This document shows positions 8,840-16,882 of a stretch of 37,700 bases of DNA, in pieces. The translations under genes were made by a program, and so were the position numbers. The stretch is taken from NCBI RefSeq assembly GCF_900184795.1, contig NZ_FXXN01000010.1, positions 1 to 37,700 on the forward strand, in the 5' to 3' direction. How positions within the stretch are numbered: position 1 is the stretch's first letter; each line of letters starts with the position of its first letter. The notes beneath the pieces were generated by a model that saw only the letters and a list, made by a program, of their open reading frames with translations, did no database searches and was not told the origin of the DNA. The stretch comes from Magnetospirillum sp. 15-1. GTDB taxonomy: Bacteria > Pseudomonadota > Alphaproteobacteria > Rhodospirillales > Magnetospirillaceae.

Positions 8840-9961
8840 TCAGTCCCTGTGGGACTGAAGCAACACTTCCGTCGATGATCCGGTAACGACGACCGGATCC
8901 CATGAAACCTTACGCACTTTATTGCGCAGCCTGGCCACAGGACGTTCAACCAATAGGTTAAGCGCCATCCCGACCGCGATGGATACGGCCAATGTAACGG
9001 CGAATTTCGAGCCATCGGACAATCCGGTCACGGTGACCATGTCGATGACCGGCATGTGACAGAGATAGATGGCATAGGTGTAGTCACCCAGTCGCCGGTC
9101 GAGCCGCACAAATTTGGGAGAAACCTCCCTGACGGTCGCCAAAATACCGAACAGTGCCAGCGATATGACAAAGACCACGAACGACGGAAGCGCACTGGCC
9201 CCGCCTCCTTGATAGCTCCAGAACGAAAAGAACATTGCGCCCAGTGATGGAACCATGATCCACCATAACTGGTTCCTGCCCTTGGCAAGAATAAAATAAC
9301 CGGTAACTCCGCAAATGAAGTACGGAGAGAATCTGAGTATCGAATACCAGCGATAATACTGAGCCGTTAATTCAATAGAAACTGATACGGAAATTAAACA
9401 TATGGCCAATAACACCATTATTATATAGCGAATATTTGCCTTTTGTTTGACGAGAAAAAATGCTCCATAAAGTATATAGAATATAAGCTCAGTTACCACT
9501 GCCCATGCGATGGATATATATAGCAAGCCATTAAATTTATGAAAATATGATGCAATAATTGTTATATTTGCAATGATCGAGACTGTATCGATTCGCAGTG
9601 GTCGATCCAAAATAAATCCTACTAATACAGCCATTATAGCAGCACACCAATATCCAGGATATATTTTTAAGAATCTATTGGCTGCATATCTAAATATGGA
9701 TTTTTTATAAAAAATATCAATTGCTTCGGCAATCACAAAGCCGGATAAGACAAAGAAGCTCAGAACTCCAATGTTTCCCAATAAAAATGGTGAGATAGAC
9801 TGACACCAAGCGGAGGCATGGCTCATGACAACGAAAATTGCTAAAATAAACCTATATGTCCCAAATACTTTATATGATTGATTTACATTATTTTGCACAT
9901 CATTATGTGAGTGTGTATATTTATCATGATGTTCTGAATTTTTATTATCTATAGACTTCAT
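8840..9961 (-). CDS. Acyltransferase family 3 (OafA/YrhL-like) membrane O-acyltransferase
   Basis: This 373-residue protein has about ten membrane segments after a ~30-residue hydrophilic, His- and Asn-rich leader. The first segment reads YRFILAIFVVMSHASAW and the next region has GNIGVLSFFVLSGFVIAEAI, then RFLKIYPGYW; these match the conserved R/H and R-x-x-R-x-x-P patterns of acyltransferase family 3. Family members add acetyl or other acyl groups to surface sugars. The gene is strikingly AT-rich, above all its 5' two thirds (about 9280-9961), using AAA, ATA and TTA codons rare elsewhere here, and it points against the neighbours, so recent acquisition is likely. A possible sigma70 promoter lies just upstream (10021-10049). 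Confidence 0.8.
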   Translation of the reverse strand: MKSIDNKNSEHHDKYTHSHNDVQNNVNQSYKVFGTYRFILAIFVVMSHASAWCQSISPFLLGNIGVLSFFVLSGFVIAEAIDIFYKKSIFRYAANRFLKIYPGYWCAAIMAVLVGFILDRPLRIDTVSIIANITIIASYFHKFNGLLYISIAWAVVTELIFYILYGAFFLVKQKANIRYIIMVLLAICLISVSVSIELTAQYYRWYSILRFSPYFICGVTGYFILAKGRNQLWWIMVPSLGAMFFSFWSYQGGGASALPSFVVFVISLALFGILATVREVSPKFVRLDRRLGDYTYAIYLCHMPVIDMVTVTGLSDGSKFAVTLAVSIAVGMALNLLVERPVARLRNKVRKVSWDPVVVTGSSTEVLLQSHRD

Positions 9962-10180
9962 CTTAATCTTCCGTATTTTATATAGACGTATGTCTACATC
10001 CCATACATTCTACTAATGGGACTCTAAGGCACTGGGTAATATGTGTCAACTCGACCAAATCGGACCTCGATCGAAGCCTTCCTTCAGTCAATAGGATGTG
10101 CAATCGACTCGGCTAAATCAGTTGCACTGCGGCGGGACGGCGGATAGAACACCACCATCCCTCATCGCCGGAACCGGTTC
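9962..10180. other. Divergent intergenic region, AT-rich half
   Basis: The 219 bases separate the reverse-strand acyltransferase from the forward GT2 gene and contain no convincing gene. The side next to the acyltransferase is AT-rich and holds its likely promoter. The other side has a spaced inverted repeat GTGCAA (10098-10103) / TTGCAC (10122-10127) that could be an operator or chance. The composition shift occurs within this stretch, so one edge of an acquired segment may lie here. Confidence 0.5.
10021..10049 (-). promoter_or_regulatory. Candidate sigma70-type promoter for the acyltransferase gene
   Basis: On the reverse strand TTGACA (10049-10044) is a perfect -35 box. After 17 bases comes TAGAGT (10026-10021), matching four of six -10 positions. 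The predicted 5' leader is about 55 bases to the ATG at 9961. The leader also contains an AT-rich TATATAAAAT stretch that could serve as an alternative -10. Confidence 0.45.
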
Positions 10181-10873
10181 ATGGTCAAGGTCAGCGTCAT
10201 CATCCCCGCCTACAACGAGGAGAAGACCATCGCGTCCGTCCTCGAAAGCGTACGGGCCCAGACCATCCCGGACATCGAGTTGGAAGTGGTCGTGGTCAAT
10301 GACGGCTCCCGGGACCGGACCCGCGAAATTCTCGATTCCCGCCCGGAGCTCTACGACAAGGTCATTCATCAGGCCAACGGTGGCAAGGGTGCCGCGGTGA
10401 CTGCCGCCCTGGGGGTCGCGACCGGCGATTACGTGCTGTTCCAGGACGCCGACCTGGAATACGACCCTGCCGACTATGCCCAAATCTTTCTGCCAATTCT
10501 GAAATTAGAAGCCGATGTGGTCATGGGTTCGCGCTTCATCGCCCCCAAATGCACTCGTGTCTATTATTTCTGGCACAAGATCGGTAACTGGGCGATCACG
10601 TTCCTCTTCAACATCCTGAACAACACCACGTTCAGCGATATCTATTCGTGCTATCTGTGCTATCGCCGCTCGCTGGTGAATGGCGCCGCGCTGAGGACCC
10701 GGGGCTGGGAGCAGCACGCCGAGATCCTGTCCAAGGCGGTGGCGGCCAGCACCGTCTACTACGAAGTGCCGGTCAGCTATCACGGTCGCACCTATGCCGA
10801 GGGTAAGAAGATCAAAGCCCACCATATCTTCGCCGTGTTCGCGACCATCATCCGCGAACGCTTCGTTCGCTGA
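10181..10873 (+). CDS. Glycosyltransferase family 2 (DPM1-like)
   Basis: The 230-residue protein is a compact GT-A enzyme. It begins VKVSVIIPAYNEEKTI, has VVVNDGSRDRT with the nucleotide-binding Asp at 41, and has the metal-binding DAD motif in LFQDADLEYDP (Asp89-Asp91). The spacing and NGGKGAAV segment resemble dolichyl- or undecaprenyl-phosphate glycosyltransferases, but there are no C-terminal membrane segments, so transfer to another glycan is equally possible. It opens the second forward run of the locus, with a cupin gene 16 bases downstream. The ATG at 10181 is chosen because the typical VSVIIPAYNEE block follows directly. Confidence 0.85.
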   Translation: MVKVSVIIPAYNEEKTIASVLESVRAQTIPDIELEVVVVNDGSRDRTREILDSRPELYDKVIHQANGGKGAAVTAALGVATGDYVLFQDADLEYDPADYAQIFLPILKLEADVVMGSRFIAPKCTRVYYFWHKIGNWAITFLFNILNNTTFSDIYSCYLCYRRSLVNGAALRTRGWEQHAEILSKAVAASTVYYEVPVSYHGRTYAEGKKIKAHHIFAVFATIIRERFVR

Positions 10874-10889
10874 AAATAAGGCAGGTTCC

Positions 10890-11375
10890 ATGTCCCACGA
10901 CCACGACCATTACCACGACATCGAACCGGTGACCGAGGAAGAGAAACTCACCTGGCCACCCTTCGATAAGGTGGTGAAGCTGGAAAAGGCCTTCACCGAC
11001 GCGCGCGGCACCATCCAGCCACTGGTGGACCGGCTGATGAAGTCCGCGGTACTGATCGAATCCAAGGCCGGGTCCTTGCGCGCCAATCACTACCACAAGA
11101 CCGACTGGCATTATTGTTACGTGGTTTCGGGCTCCATCGAGTACTGGCATCGCCCCACCGGCAGCACCGAGCCGCCGACCCTGATGCTGGTCAAGGCCGG
11201 CGAGATGATGTTCACGCCGCCCATGGTCGATCACGGCATGGTGTTTCCCGAGGATTGCACCTTCCTGACCCTGTCGCGCAATTCCCGCGACCAGGCCGCC
11301 TACGAGGCCGACGTGGTCCGCATCGAATTGCTGGCCGCCGAGGGGTTGACCTCGTGGACGCCGGAAGAGAAGTAA
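10890..11375 (+). CDS. Cupin-domain protein, probably sugar-modifying
   Basis: At 161 residues this is a single small beta-barrel cupin. The metal-site pattern N-H-Y-H-K-T-D-W-H-Y (His67, His69, His74) is followed by VVSGSIEYW and the second motif PMVDHGMVFPE (His115). Small cupins in polysaccharide loci include epimerases, isomerases and regulators, so no specific reaction is assigned. The N-terminus MSHDHDHYHD is His/Asp-rich and could bind metal. The start at 10890 follows a short spacer with weak AAGGCAGG ribosome-binding sequence; an upstream in-frame start lies inside the GT2 gene and is rejected. It lies between the GT2 and a C-methyltransferase gene, with four bases to the latter. Confidence 0.75.
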   Translation: MSHDHDHYHDIEPVTEEEKLTWPPFDKVVKLEKAFTDARGTIQPLVDRLMKSAVLIESKAGSLRANHYHKTDWHYCYVVSGSIEYWHRPTGSTEPPTLMLVKAGEMMFTPPMVDHGMVFPEDCTFLTLSRNSRDQAAYEADVVRIELLAAEGLTSWTPEEK

Positions 11376-11379
11376 GCCC

Positions 11380-12624
11380 ATGAGTGCCCAGCACCATCGC
11401 CGCGAGACCTGCCGCCTGTGCGGCGGCACCCATCTGTCCATGGTGCTGTCCCTGGCGCCCACGCCGCCGGCCAACGCCTTCGTGCCGGCCGAGGAGCTGG
11501 GCAAAACCCAGGAGCGCTTCCCGCTGGACCTGTTCTTCTGCGAGGATTGCGCCCATGTCCAGCTGCTGGACGTGGTCGATCCCCGCGTGCTGTTCGAGCA
11601 TTACGTCTATGTCTCGGGCACCTCGCCGGTCTTCGTGAAGCACTTCGAATCCTATGCCGCCTTCGTGATGGAGCGCTTCAAGCCCATCCCCGGCGGCCTG
11701 GTTCTGGACATCGGCTCCAATGACGGCACCTTGCTGTCCTTCTTTCAGAAGGCCGGCATGAAAGTGCTGGGCATCGATCCCGCCCAGGAAATCGCCGCCG
11801 AGGCCAGCGCCAGGGGCATCCCCACCATCTGCGGCTTCTTCGGCCCCGACACGGCGGGCGAGATCGCCGCCGGTCACGGCAAGGCCGAGGTCATCACCGC
11901 CAACAACGTCTTCGCCCATATCGACAACCTATCGGGCGTGGTGGACGGCGTGCGCAATCTGCTGGCACCCTCGGGCGTGTTCGTGTTCGAGGTGTCCTAT
12001 CTGGTCGACGTGTTCGAAAACACGCTGTTCGACACCATCTACCACGAGCACCTGGATTATCACTCGGTCAAGCCGCTGGGCGCCTTCTTCGCCGCCAAGG
12101 GCATGGAGCTGGTGGAAGCCATCCGGGTCGACTCCCACGGCGGCTCCCTGCGCGGCATCGCCCAGCTGAAGGGCGGGCCGCACGCGGTCGGCGCCTCGGT
12201 AACCCGGGCGGTGGCGGAGGAAGAGCGCCTCGGCCTGGACAAGGCCTCCACCTTCCGCAAGTTCGCCGCCGACATCGACGCCCTGGGCGCCGAGCTGAAC
12301 GCCCTGCTGAAGCGCCTCAAGGCCGAGGGCAAGCGCATCGCCGGTTTCGGCGCGCCGGCCAAGGCCACCACCTTGATGTACCATTTCGGCATCGGTCCCG
12401 AGCTGGTGGACTTCATCATCGACGACAGCCCCCTGAAGCAGGGCCTGTTCACGCCCGGCATGCATGTGCCGGTGCTGTCGTCGGCGGTCATCGCGGAGAG
12501 GAAGCCGGATTATCTGGTGATCCTGGCGTGGAACTTCGCCCGGCCGATCATCGAGAAGAACGCCGCCTTCACCAAGGCCGGCGGAAAATTCATCATCCCC
12601 ATTCCCAAGGTCGAGGTCGTGTGA
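11380..12624 (+). CDS. Sugar C-methyltransferase (three-domain, NovU/TylC3-like)
   Basis: This 414-residue protein follows the three-part plan of nucleotide-sugar C-methyltransferases. An N-terminal zinc-binding domain has CRLC (Cys11, Cys14) and CEDC (Cys54, Cys57). A central SAM-binding Rossmann domain has LVLDIGSNDGTLLS (about 107-120). A C-terminal domain contains GFGAPAKATTL near residue 325, a nucleotide-binding-like stretch seen in the family. Known members methylate a 4-keto sugar at C3 in branched deoxysugar biosynthesis. The stop shares one base with the ATG of the following SDR gene, which fits a pathway making a keto-sugar intermediate. The TDP- or other nucleotide form is not determinable. 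Confidence 0.85.
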   Translation: MSAQHHRRETCRLCGGTHLSMVLSLAPTPPANAFVPAEELGKTQERFPLDLFFCEDCAHVQLLDVVDPRVLFEHYVYVSGTSPVFVKHFESYAAFVMERFKPIPGGLVLDIGSNDGTLLSFFQKAGMKVLGIDPAQEIAAEASARGIPTICGFFGPDTAGEIAAGHGKAEVITANNVFAHIDNLSGVVDGVRNLLAPSGVFVFEVSYLVDVFENTLFDTIYHEHLDYHSVKPLGAFFAAKGMELVEAIRVDSHGGSLRGIAQLKGGPHAVGASVTRAVAEEERLGLDKASTFRKFAADIDALGAELNALLKRLKAEGKRIAGFGAPAKATTLMYHFGIGPELVDFIIDDSPLKQGLFTPGMHVPVLSSAVIAERKPDYLVILAWNFARPIIEKNAAFTKAGGKFIIPIPKVEVV

Positions 12625-13687
12625 TGGCCGAGTTTCTGCTGCAATCCGATATCAAAGAGATCTGCGAGCGCCTGGGCGACACCGCCCACGACTTCACCGG
12701 CAAGACCGTGCTCCTGACCGGCGGCCGAGGCTTTCTCGGCCGCTATTTCATGGAGATCTTCGCCTACCTCAACAAGAACGTGCTGAAGAAGCCGGTCAAG
12801 CTGGTCGCGGCGGACAACCTGATCACGGCGGGCAAGGAAGGCTCGGTGATCACCGAGTATCCCCATACCGAATTCATCCAGCACGACGTCATCCAGCCGC
12901 TGAAGTGGAAGGGTGGCCTCGACTACGTCATCCACGCCGCCGGCATCGCCAGCCCGTTCTATTACCGCGCCCATCCCCTGGCCACCCTCGAGGTCGCCAT
13001 CACCGGCACCAGGCGGTCATGCTGGAACTGGCCCAGGAGCATGGCGCCCGCTTCACCTTCTTCTCGTCCTCGGAAATCTACGGCGACCCCGACGCCAAGC
13101 ACGTTCCCACCCCGGAAAGCTATCGCGGCCACGTGTCGTGCCAGGGACCGCGCGCCTGCTACGACGAGTCCAAGCGGGTGGGCGAGACTCTGTGCTACAT
13201 CTTCCACGGTGAGCACGGCACGGCGACCAACACCATCCGCCCGTTCAACGTCTTCGGCCCCGGCATGCAGGAGACCGATTACCGCGTGCTGCCCAACTTC
13301 GCCAACCGGATCAAGGGCGGGCATCCGCTCAACGTCTACGGCTCGGGCAACCAGACCCGCACCTTCTGCTACATCACCGACGCCATGGTCGGCTTCCTGC
13401 TGGTGATCCTGCGCGGCGTGCCGGGCGAGGCCTACAACATCGGCAATCCCAAGCCGGAAATTTCCATGGTCGACCTGGTCAACCGGATTTCGGACGTGCT
13501 CGGCAAGCCGGTGGCGCACAACGTCATCGAATACCCGGATTCCTATCCCGCCGACGAGCCCAACCGGCGCTGCCCGGATATCCGCAAGGCCAAGCTGCAG
13601 CTCAAGTTCGAGCCCAGTGTGGAGCTCAACGAGGGTCTGCGCCGCTTCCTCACCTGGGCGGACGGCGTCTATACGGGCGAACAGTAA
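12624..13687 (+). CDS. NAD-dependent sugar epimerase/dehydratase (extended SDR), frame broken near 13011
   Basis: Repaired, the gene gives a ~354-residue extended SDR, a normal length. The N-terminus has the NAD loop TGGRGFLGRYF (about 32-42). The rest has FTFFSSSEIYGDPDAK, the catalytic CYDESKRVGE (Tyr-x-x-x-Lys), and TNTIRPFNVFGPGM. The GDP-to-GPRACYDESKR layout resembles UDP-glucuronate decarboxylases and related 4,6-dehydratases. Bases to about 13010 read in one frame and those after in the frame one back, which a single missing base (for example an A in ACCAAGGCG) would repair to VAITGTKAVMLELAQ. Start at 12624 overlaps the previous stop. The downstream hairpin terminator ends this transcription unit. 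As written the protein would be truncated. Confidence 0.8.
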
Positions 13688-13692
13688 TGGAA

Positions 13693-13768
13693 GCCCTGTC
13701 CTGAACGGTGATCGCAGACAAGCGCATGGAGTCTGCGTCATCGTTCAGGGCAGGGTTCTTCTTTTTGG
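13693..13768 (+). terminator. Long bipartite hairpin terminator after the SDR gene
   Basis: The outer stem pairs CCTGAACG (13700-13707) with CGTTCAGG (13742-13749), with further pairing of CCCTG and CAGGG outside it. The inner stem is CGCAGAC (13713-13719) with GTCTGCG (13731-13737). The tail TTCTTCTTTTT follows immediately. It starts a few bases after the SDR stop, which supports intrinsic termination of the GT2-cupin-methyltransferase-SDR unit. Confidence 0.8.
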
Positions 13769-13832
13769 GGTACTGCGAGCATAGCCGTGCTATTAGGTCG
13801 GCGCCGGAACGCCCTACCTCCTTGGAACCATC

Positions 13833-14573
13833 GTGAGCAATCCCAGTTCGCCCATTCCCCACTATGAAGGCCGGGATCTGGAAATCCTTGCCGACGCCCC
13901 CCGCTATCAATCCTGGATCGTCGACCAGTTTCGGCCATATCTCGGTGGGCATGTGGTCGAGTACGGTGCGGGGTTCGGCTCCATTTCGATCCTGCTCGCC
14001 CCCAATTGCCGCCGCCTCGATCTGGTGGAGCCATCGGAGCCGCTGATCCCTCCCCTGACCCGTCGAGTGGCCAGTCTGGAGCATGTTTCGGTATTGCGCT
14101 CCAGCCTGGAATCCCATGTGGCCGAGCTTGCCGACAATAGTCTGGACGGCGTCGTCCTGGTCAACGTCCTGGAACACGTGGAAGATGACATCGCGGCTCT
14201 GCGCCAGTTGGCCCGCGTCATCAAGCCGGGTGGGCATCTGATGCTCTACGTTCCGGCCTTGTCCTGGCTTATGAGCGAACTGGATCGGATGCACGGGCAT
14301 CACCGCCGCTATTCACGGCAGGATCTGCGTTCGCGCGTCTCCGCGGCAGGTCTTAGGGTGCTCCGTGATGGGTATATGGATCTGGTGGGCGTGGTGCCCT
14401 GGTGGCTGATCAACGTGGTGGGCGGAAGCACGGCCTTCAGCCCCCGCATGATCAAGCTGTATGACCGGCTGTTCGTGCCCGCGACCAAGATCATCGAGCG
14501 CCTTGTGGGAGCTCCCATCGGCAAGAATCTGATTCTGGTGGCGCACAAGCCTCTGGCGCCGAGCGAATCCTGA
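13833..14573 (+). CDS. Class I SAM-dependent methyltransferase
   Basis: The 246-residue protein has a standard SAM-binding fold. Motif I is VVEYGAGFGSISILL (about 41-55), an acidic residue follows in LDLVEPSE, and LDGVVLVNVLEHVEDD marks motif II/III near residues 104-119. The later HGHHRRYSRQDL is typical of polysaccharide-locus methyltransferases. The start is GTG at 13833; no ATG lies at a suitable place. It is separated from the SDR by a strong terminator, so it is probably transcribed separately. Substrate, sugar or lipid, is unknown. A hydrophobic C-terminal part may bind membranes. Confidence 0.8.
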   Translation: MSNPSSPIPHYEGRDLEILADAPRYQSWIVDQFRPYLGGHVVEYGAGFGSISILLAPNCRRLDLVEPSEPLIPPLTRRVASLEHVSVLRSSLESHVAELADNSLDGVVLVNVLEHVEDDIAALRQLARVIKPGGHLMLYVPALSWLMSELDRMHGHHRRYSRQDLRSRVSAAGLRVLRDGYMDLVGVVPWWLINVVGGSTAFSPRMIKLYDRLFVPATKIIERLVGAPIGKNLILVAHKPLAPSES

Positions 14574-14639
14574 GGCTCGCGGGCGGAAGGTCGCTGATCG
14601 TCGTGATAGTCGACGCCCAGGCGAAAAGCCCGGCCATCC

Positions 14640-14668
14640 TTGACACAAACCGGCGTTGATTTTACACA
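14640..14668 (+). promoter_or_regulatory. Candidate promoter for manC
   Basis: TTGACA at 14640-14645 is a consensus -35 box, and 17 bases later TACACA (14663-14668) gives a weak -10 match. It lies about 30 bases upstream of the chosen manC start at 14700. The gap between the methyltransferase and manC otherwise holds no gene. Confidence 0.4.
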
Positions 14669-14699
14669 CCGGTGCAGGCCGGAGAGCGGGAGGATTGGG

Positions 14700-16148
14700 A
14701 TGACGCAGGCGGGTAAGGCTGACGCAGGGCCGGCGATTGTCCCGGTCATCCTGTCGGGCGGCGCCGGAACGCGGCTGTGGCCGCTGTCGCGTGAGAAGTT
14801 TCCCAAGCAATTGCAGAATCTGACCTCGGAGCTCTCGCTGCTTCAGGAGACGGCGTTGCGGGCCCAGGCCGTGCCCGGTACCGGCGCTCCCATCATCGTC
14901 TGCAACCAGGAGCACCGCTTCATCGTCGCCGAACAAATGCGCGAGATCGGTATCGAGCCGCGCGCCATCGTCGTCGAGCCTCTGGGGCGCAATACCGCCG
15001 CCGCCGCCGCCGTCGCCGCCCTGGTGCTGGAGGCCGAACCCGACGCGCTGCTGCTGGTGATGCCTTCCGATCATACCGTGCGCAAGCCCGAAGGCTTCGT
15101 CGGCGCGGTGCGCATCGCCGTGCCCCTGGCCCGGGCCGGTCATCTGGTCACCTTCGGCATCGTTCCCGATTCGCCCGCTACCGGCTATGGCTACATCCAT
15201 CGCGGTGCGTCCATCGCCGGCCACGACGGCGCCCATATGGTCGACCGCTTCGTCGAGAAACCCGATCTGGCCACCGCTCAGGCCTTCCTGGCCACCGGCG
15301 CCTATAGCTGGAACAGCGGCATCTTCATGTTCTCGTCGGCCGCCATCCTGGCCGAGATGGGCCGCCTGCGCCCCGATATCCTGGACGGCAGCCGCGCCGC
15401 CCTGGCCCAAGGCGCCACCGATCTGTTCTTCTTCCGCCTGGACGAGGCCGCCTTCGCCGCCGTCCCCTCGCTCTCCATTGATTATGCCGTGATGGAGCAC
15501 ACCGCCAAGGCCGCGGTGGTGCCCGCGGAGATGGGCTGGTCCGACCTGGGGTCGTGGTCGGCCCTGTGGGCGGAACTGGAGCAGGACGCCGACGGCAACG
15601 TCATCCGTGGCGACGCCTTCGCCCACGATTCCAAGGGCTGCCTGCTGCGCAGCGACGGCCCGCTGGTGGCCGCCCTGGGGCTGGAGGACATGATCGTCGT
15701 CGCCACCGGCGACGTGGTCATGGTCGCCGACAAGAGCCGTGACCAGGAGGTCAAGGCCCTGGTCGACGACCTCAAGGCCAGGGGCCGCGACGAAGCCGTC
15801 CAGCCGGCCCGGGTCTACCGCCCCTGGGGCTGGTTCGAAACCATCGACGAAGGTCCCCGCTTCCGCTGCAAGCACATCCTGGTCAAGCCGGATTCCAAGC
15901 TGTCGCTGCAAAAGCACTGGCACCGCTCCGAGCACTGGATCGTCGTCACCGGGACCGCCCTGGTCACCTGCGGCGACAAGACCTTCCTGCTGCGCGAGAA
16001 CGAATCCACCTTCATCCCCAGCGGCACGCCCCACCGCCTGGAAAATCCCGGCAAGATTCCGCTCCGGATGATCGAGGTGCAGTCGGGCGAGTATGTGGGT
16101 GAGGACGATATCGTCCGCTTCGAGGACGATTACGGCCGAACGGCTTGA
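14700..16148 (+). CDS. manC: Mannose-1-phosphate guanylyltransferase / mannose-6-phosphate isomerase
   Basis: The enzyme makes GDP-mannose from mannose-1-phosphate and often also interconverts fructose-6- and mannose-6-phosphate. The 482-residue length is typical of the type II bifunctional class. The nucleotidyltransferase signature LSGGAGTRLWPLSREKFPKQ lies at residues 18-37, with FVEKPD near 185. A C-terminal cupin-like isomerase domain starts at PWGWFETID (about 378), with LQKHWHRSEHWIVV as its metal-binding region. ATG at 14700 is chosen because GGGAGG sits about six bases upstream; the TTG at 14640 overlaps the -35 box. It is the last forward gene of the locus and its stop overlaps by 19 bases the end of a convergent pseudogene. 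Confidence 0.92.
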   Translation: MTQAGKADAGPAIVPVILSGGAGTRLWPLSREKFPKQLQNLTSELSLLQETALRAQAVPGTGAPIIVCNQEHRFIVAEQMREIGIEPRAIVVEPLGRNTAAAAAVAALVLEAEPDALLLVMPSDHTVRKPEGFVGAVRIAVPLARAGHLVTFGIVPDSPATGYGYIHRGASIAGHDGAHMVDRFVEKPDLATAQAFLATGAYSWNSGIFMFSSAAILAEMGRLRPDILDGSRAALAQGATDLFFFRLDEAAFAAVPSLSIDYAVMEHTAKAAVVPAEMGWSDLGSWSALWAELEQDADGNVIRGDAFAHDSKGCLLRSDGPLVAALGLEDMIVVATGDVVMVADKSRDQEVKALVDDLKARGRDEAVQPARVYRPWGWFETIDEGPRFRCKHILVKPDSKLSLQKHWHRSEHWIVVTGTALVTCGDKTFLLRENESTFIPSGTPHRLENPGKIPLRMIEVQSGEYVGEDDIVRFEDDYGRTA

Positions 16149-16852
16149 CCCCCGCCGGCCTTGGGCACGCAGTCAAAGCCGCCGCCGTGATTGCGCAGCA
16201 GAAAATAGCCGGTAAGGTCGACAAGGCAGGCCGGGTCGGCCACCAGCGGCCACAGGACATCGGCACCGACGAACAGATGGCGCTGATCCTCTGCTGACCC
16301 GGCACCGGTCCAGACCGTGGTGGCCTGTGCACCCCAGCTGAACCCCTCCATCAAACGATAGCGCCAATGCCCCGGCGGGCTCGCCTTCAAGCCGGCCTGA
16401 CGGGCGATGATCCACTCGAAGCCCTGCTGGCCCTGGGTGAAGAGGTAGACGCGGGGCGGCTGGGCCGCCAGACCGGCCAGGTGCCGGGCCAGGGAATCCG
16501 CCTCGGTGGTGACCTGCGCCACCAGGGCCGCCGCCGCCGGACTCTCGCTGCCTCGGAATTGGGCATTGTCCAGGCTGGCCCCCACGGCGCGGACCTGCTG
16601 TAGCACCAGCACTGCCACGGCCAGCGCAAGCAGCCGGGGCCACAGCTTCCCCCGTTTGGCCAGCGCCGCCAGCACGGCCTCGGCCAGCAGCACCGTTCCA
16701 ACCACATGCACCACGCGCAGGCCAACCCGGCTATAGCGGGGCAACGACGCCAGCTGCTCGCGCTCGTAGGCGGTGAAGCAGAAGGCGTAATACCAGCCTG
16801 CGCTGATTGAAACTCACGTGGGGGATTCCCAAGATCGCCCGGATATGATTCA

Positions 16853-16882
16853 CCATGGCAAACAGTGGGAGGTTTGCCATGG
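16853..16882 (+). promoter_or_regulatory. Hairpin enclosing the ribosome-binding site and start of transposase 1
   Basis: CCATGGCAAAC (16853-16863) pairs perfectly with GTTTGCCATGG (16872-16882), leaving an 8-base loop that contains most of the GGGAGG ribosome-binding sequence. The right arm includes the ATG at 16879. If it forms in mRNA it would limit translation, a known way for IS elements to stay quiet when read from outside. Function is inferred. Confidence 0.5.

Noticed and set aside
10098-10127. GTGCAA/TTGCAC inverted repeat as a definite operator
   Set aside because: Only six paired bases with an 18-base gap; chance is likely, so it is only mentioned within the intergenic entry.
14640-14642. 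TTG as the manC start
   Set aside because: It would add 20 residues absent from the family and lies in the likely -35 box; ATG 14700 has a good ribosome-binding site.
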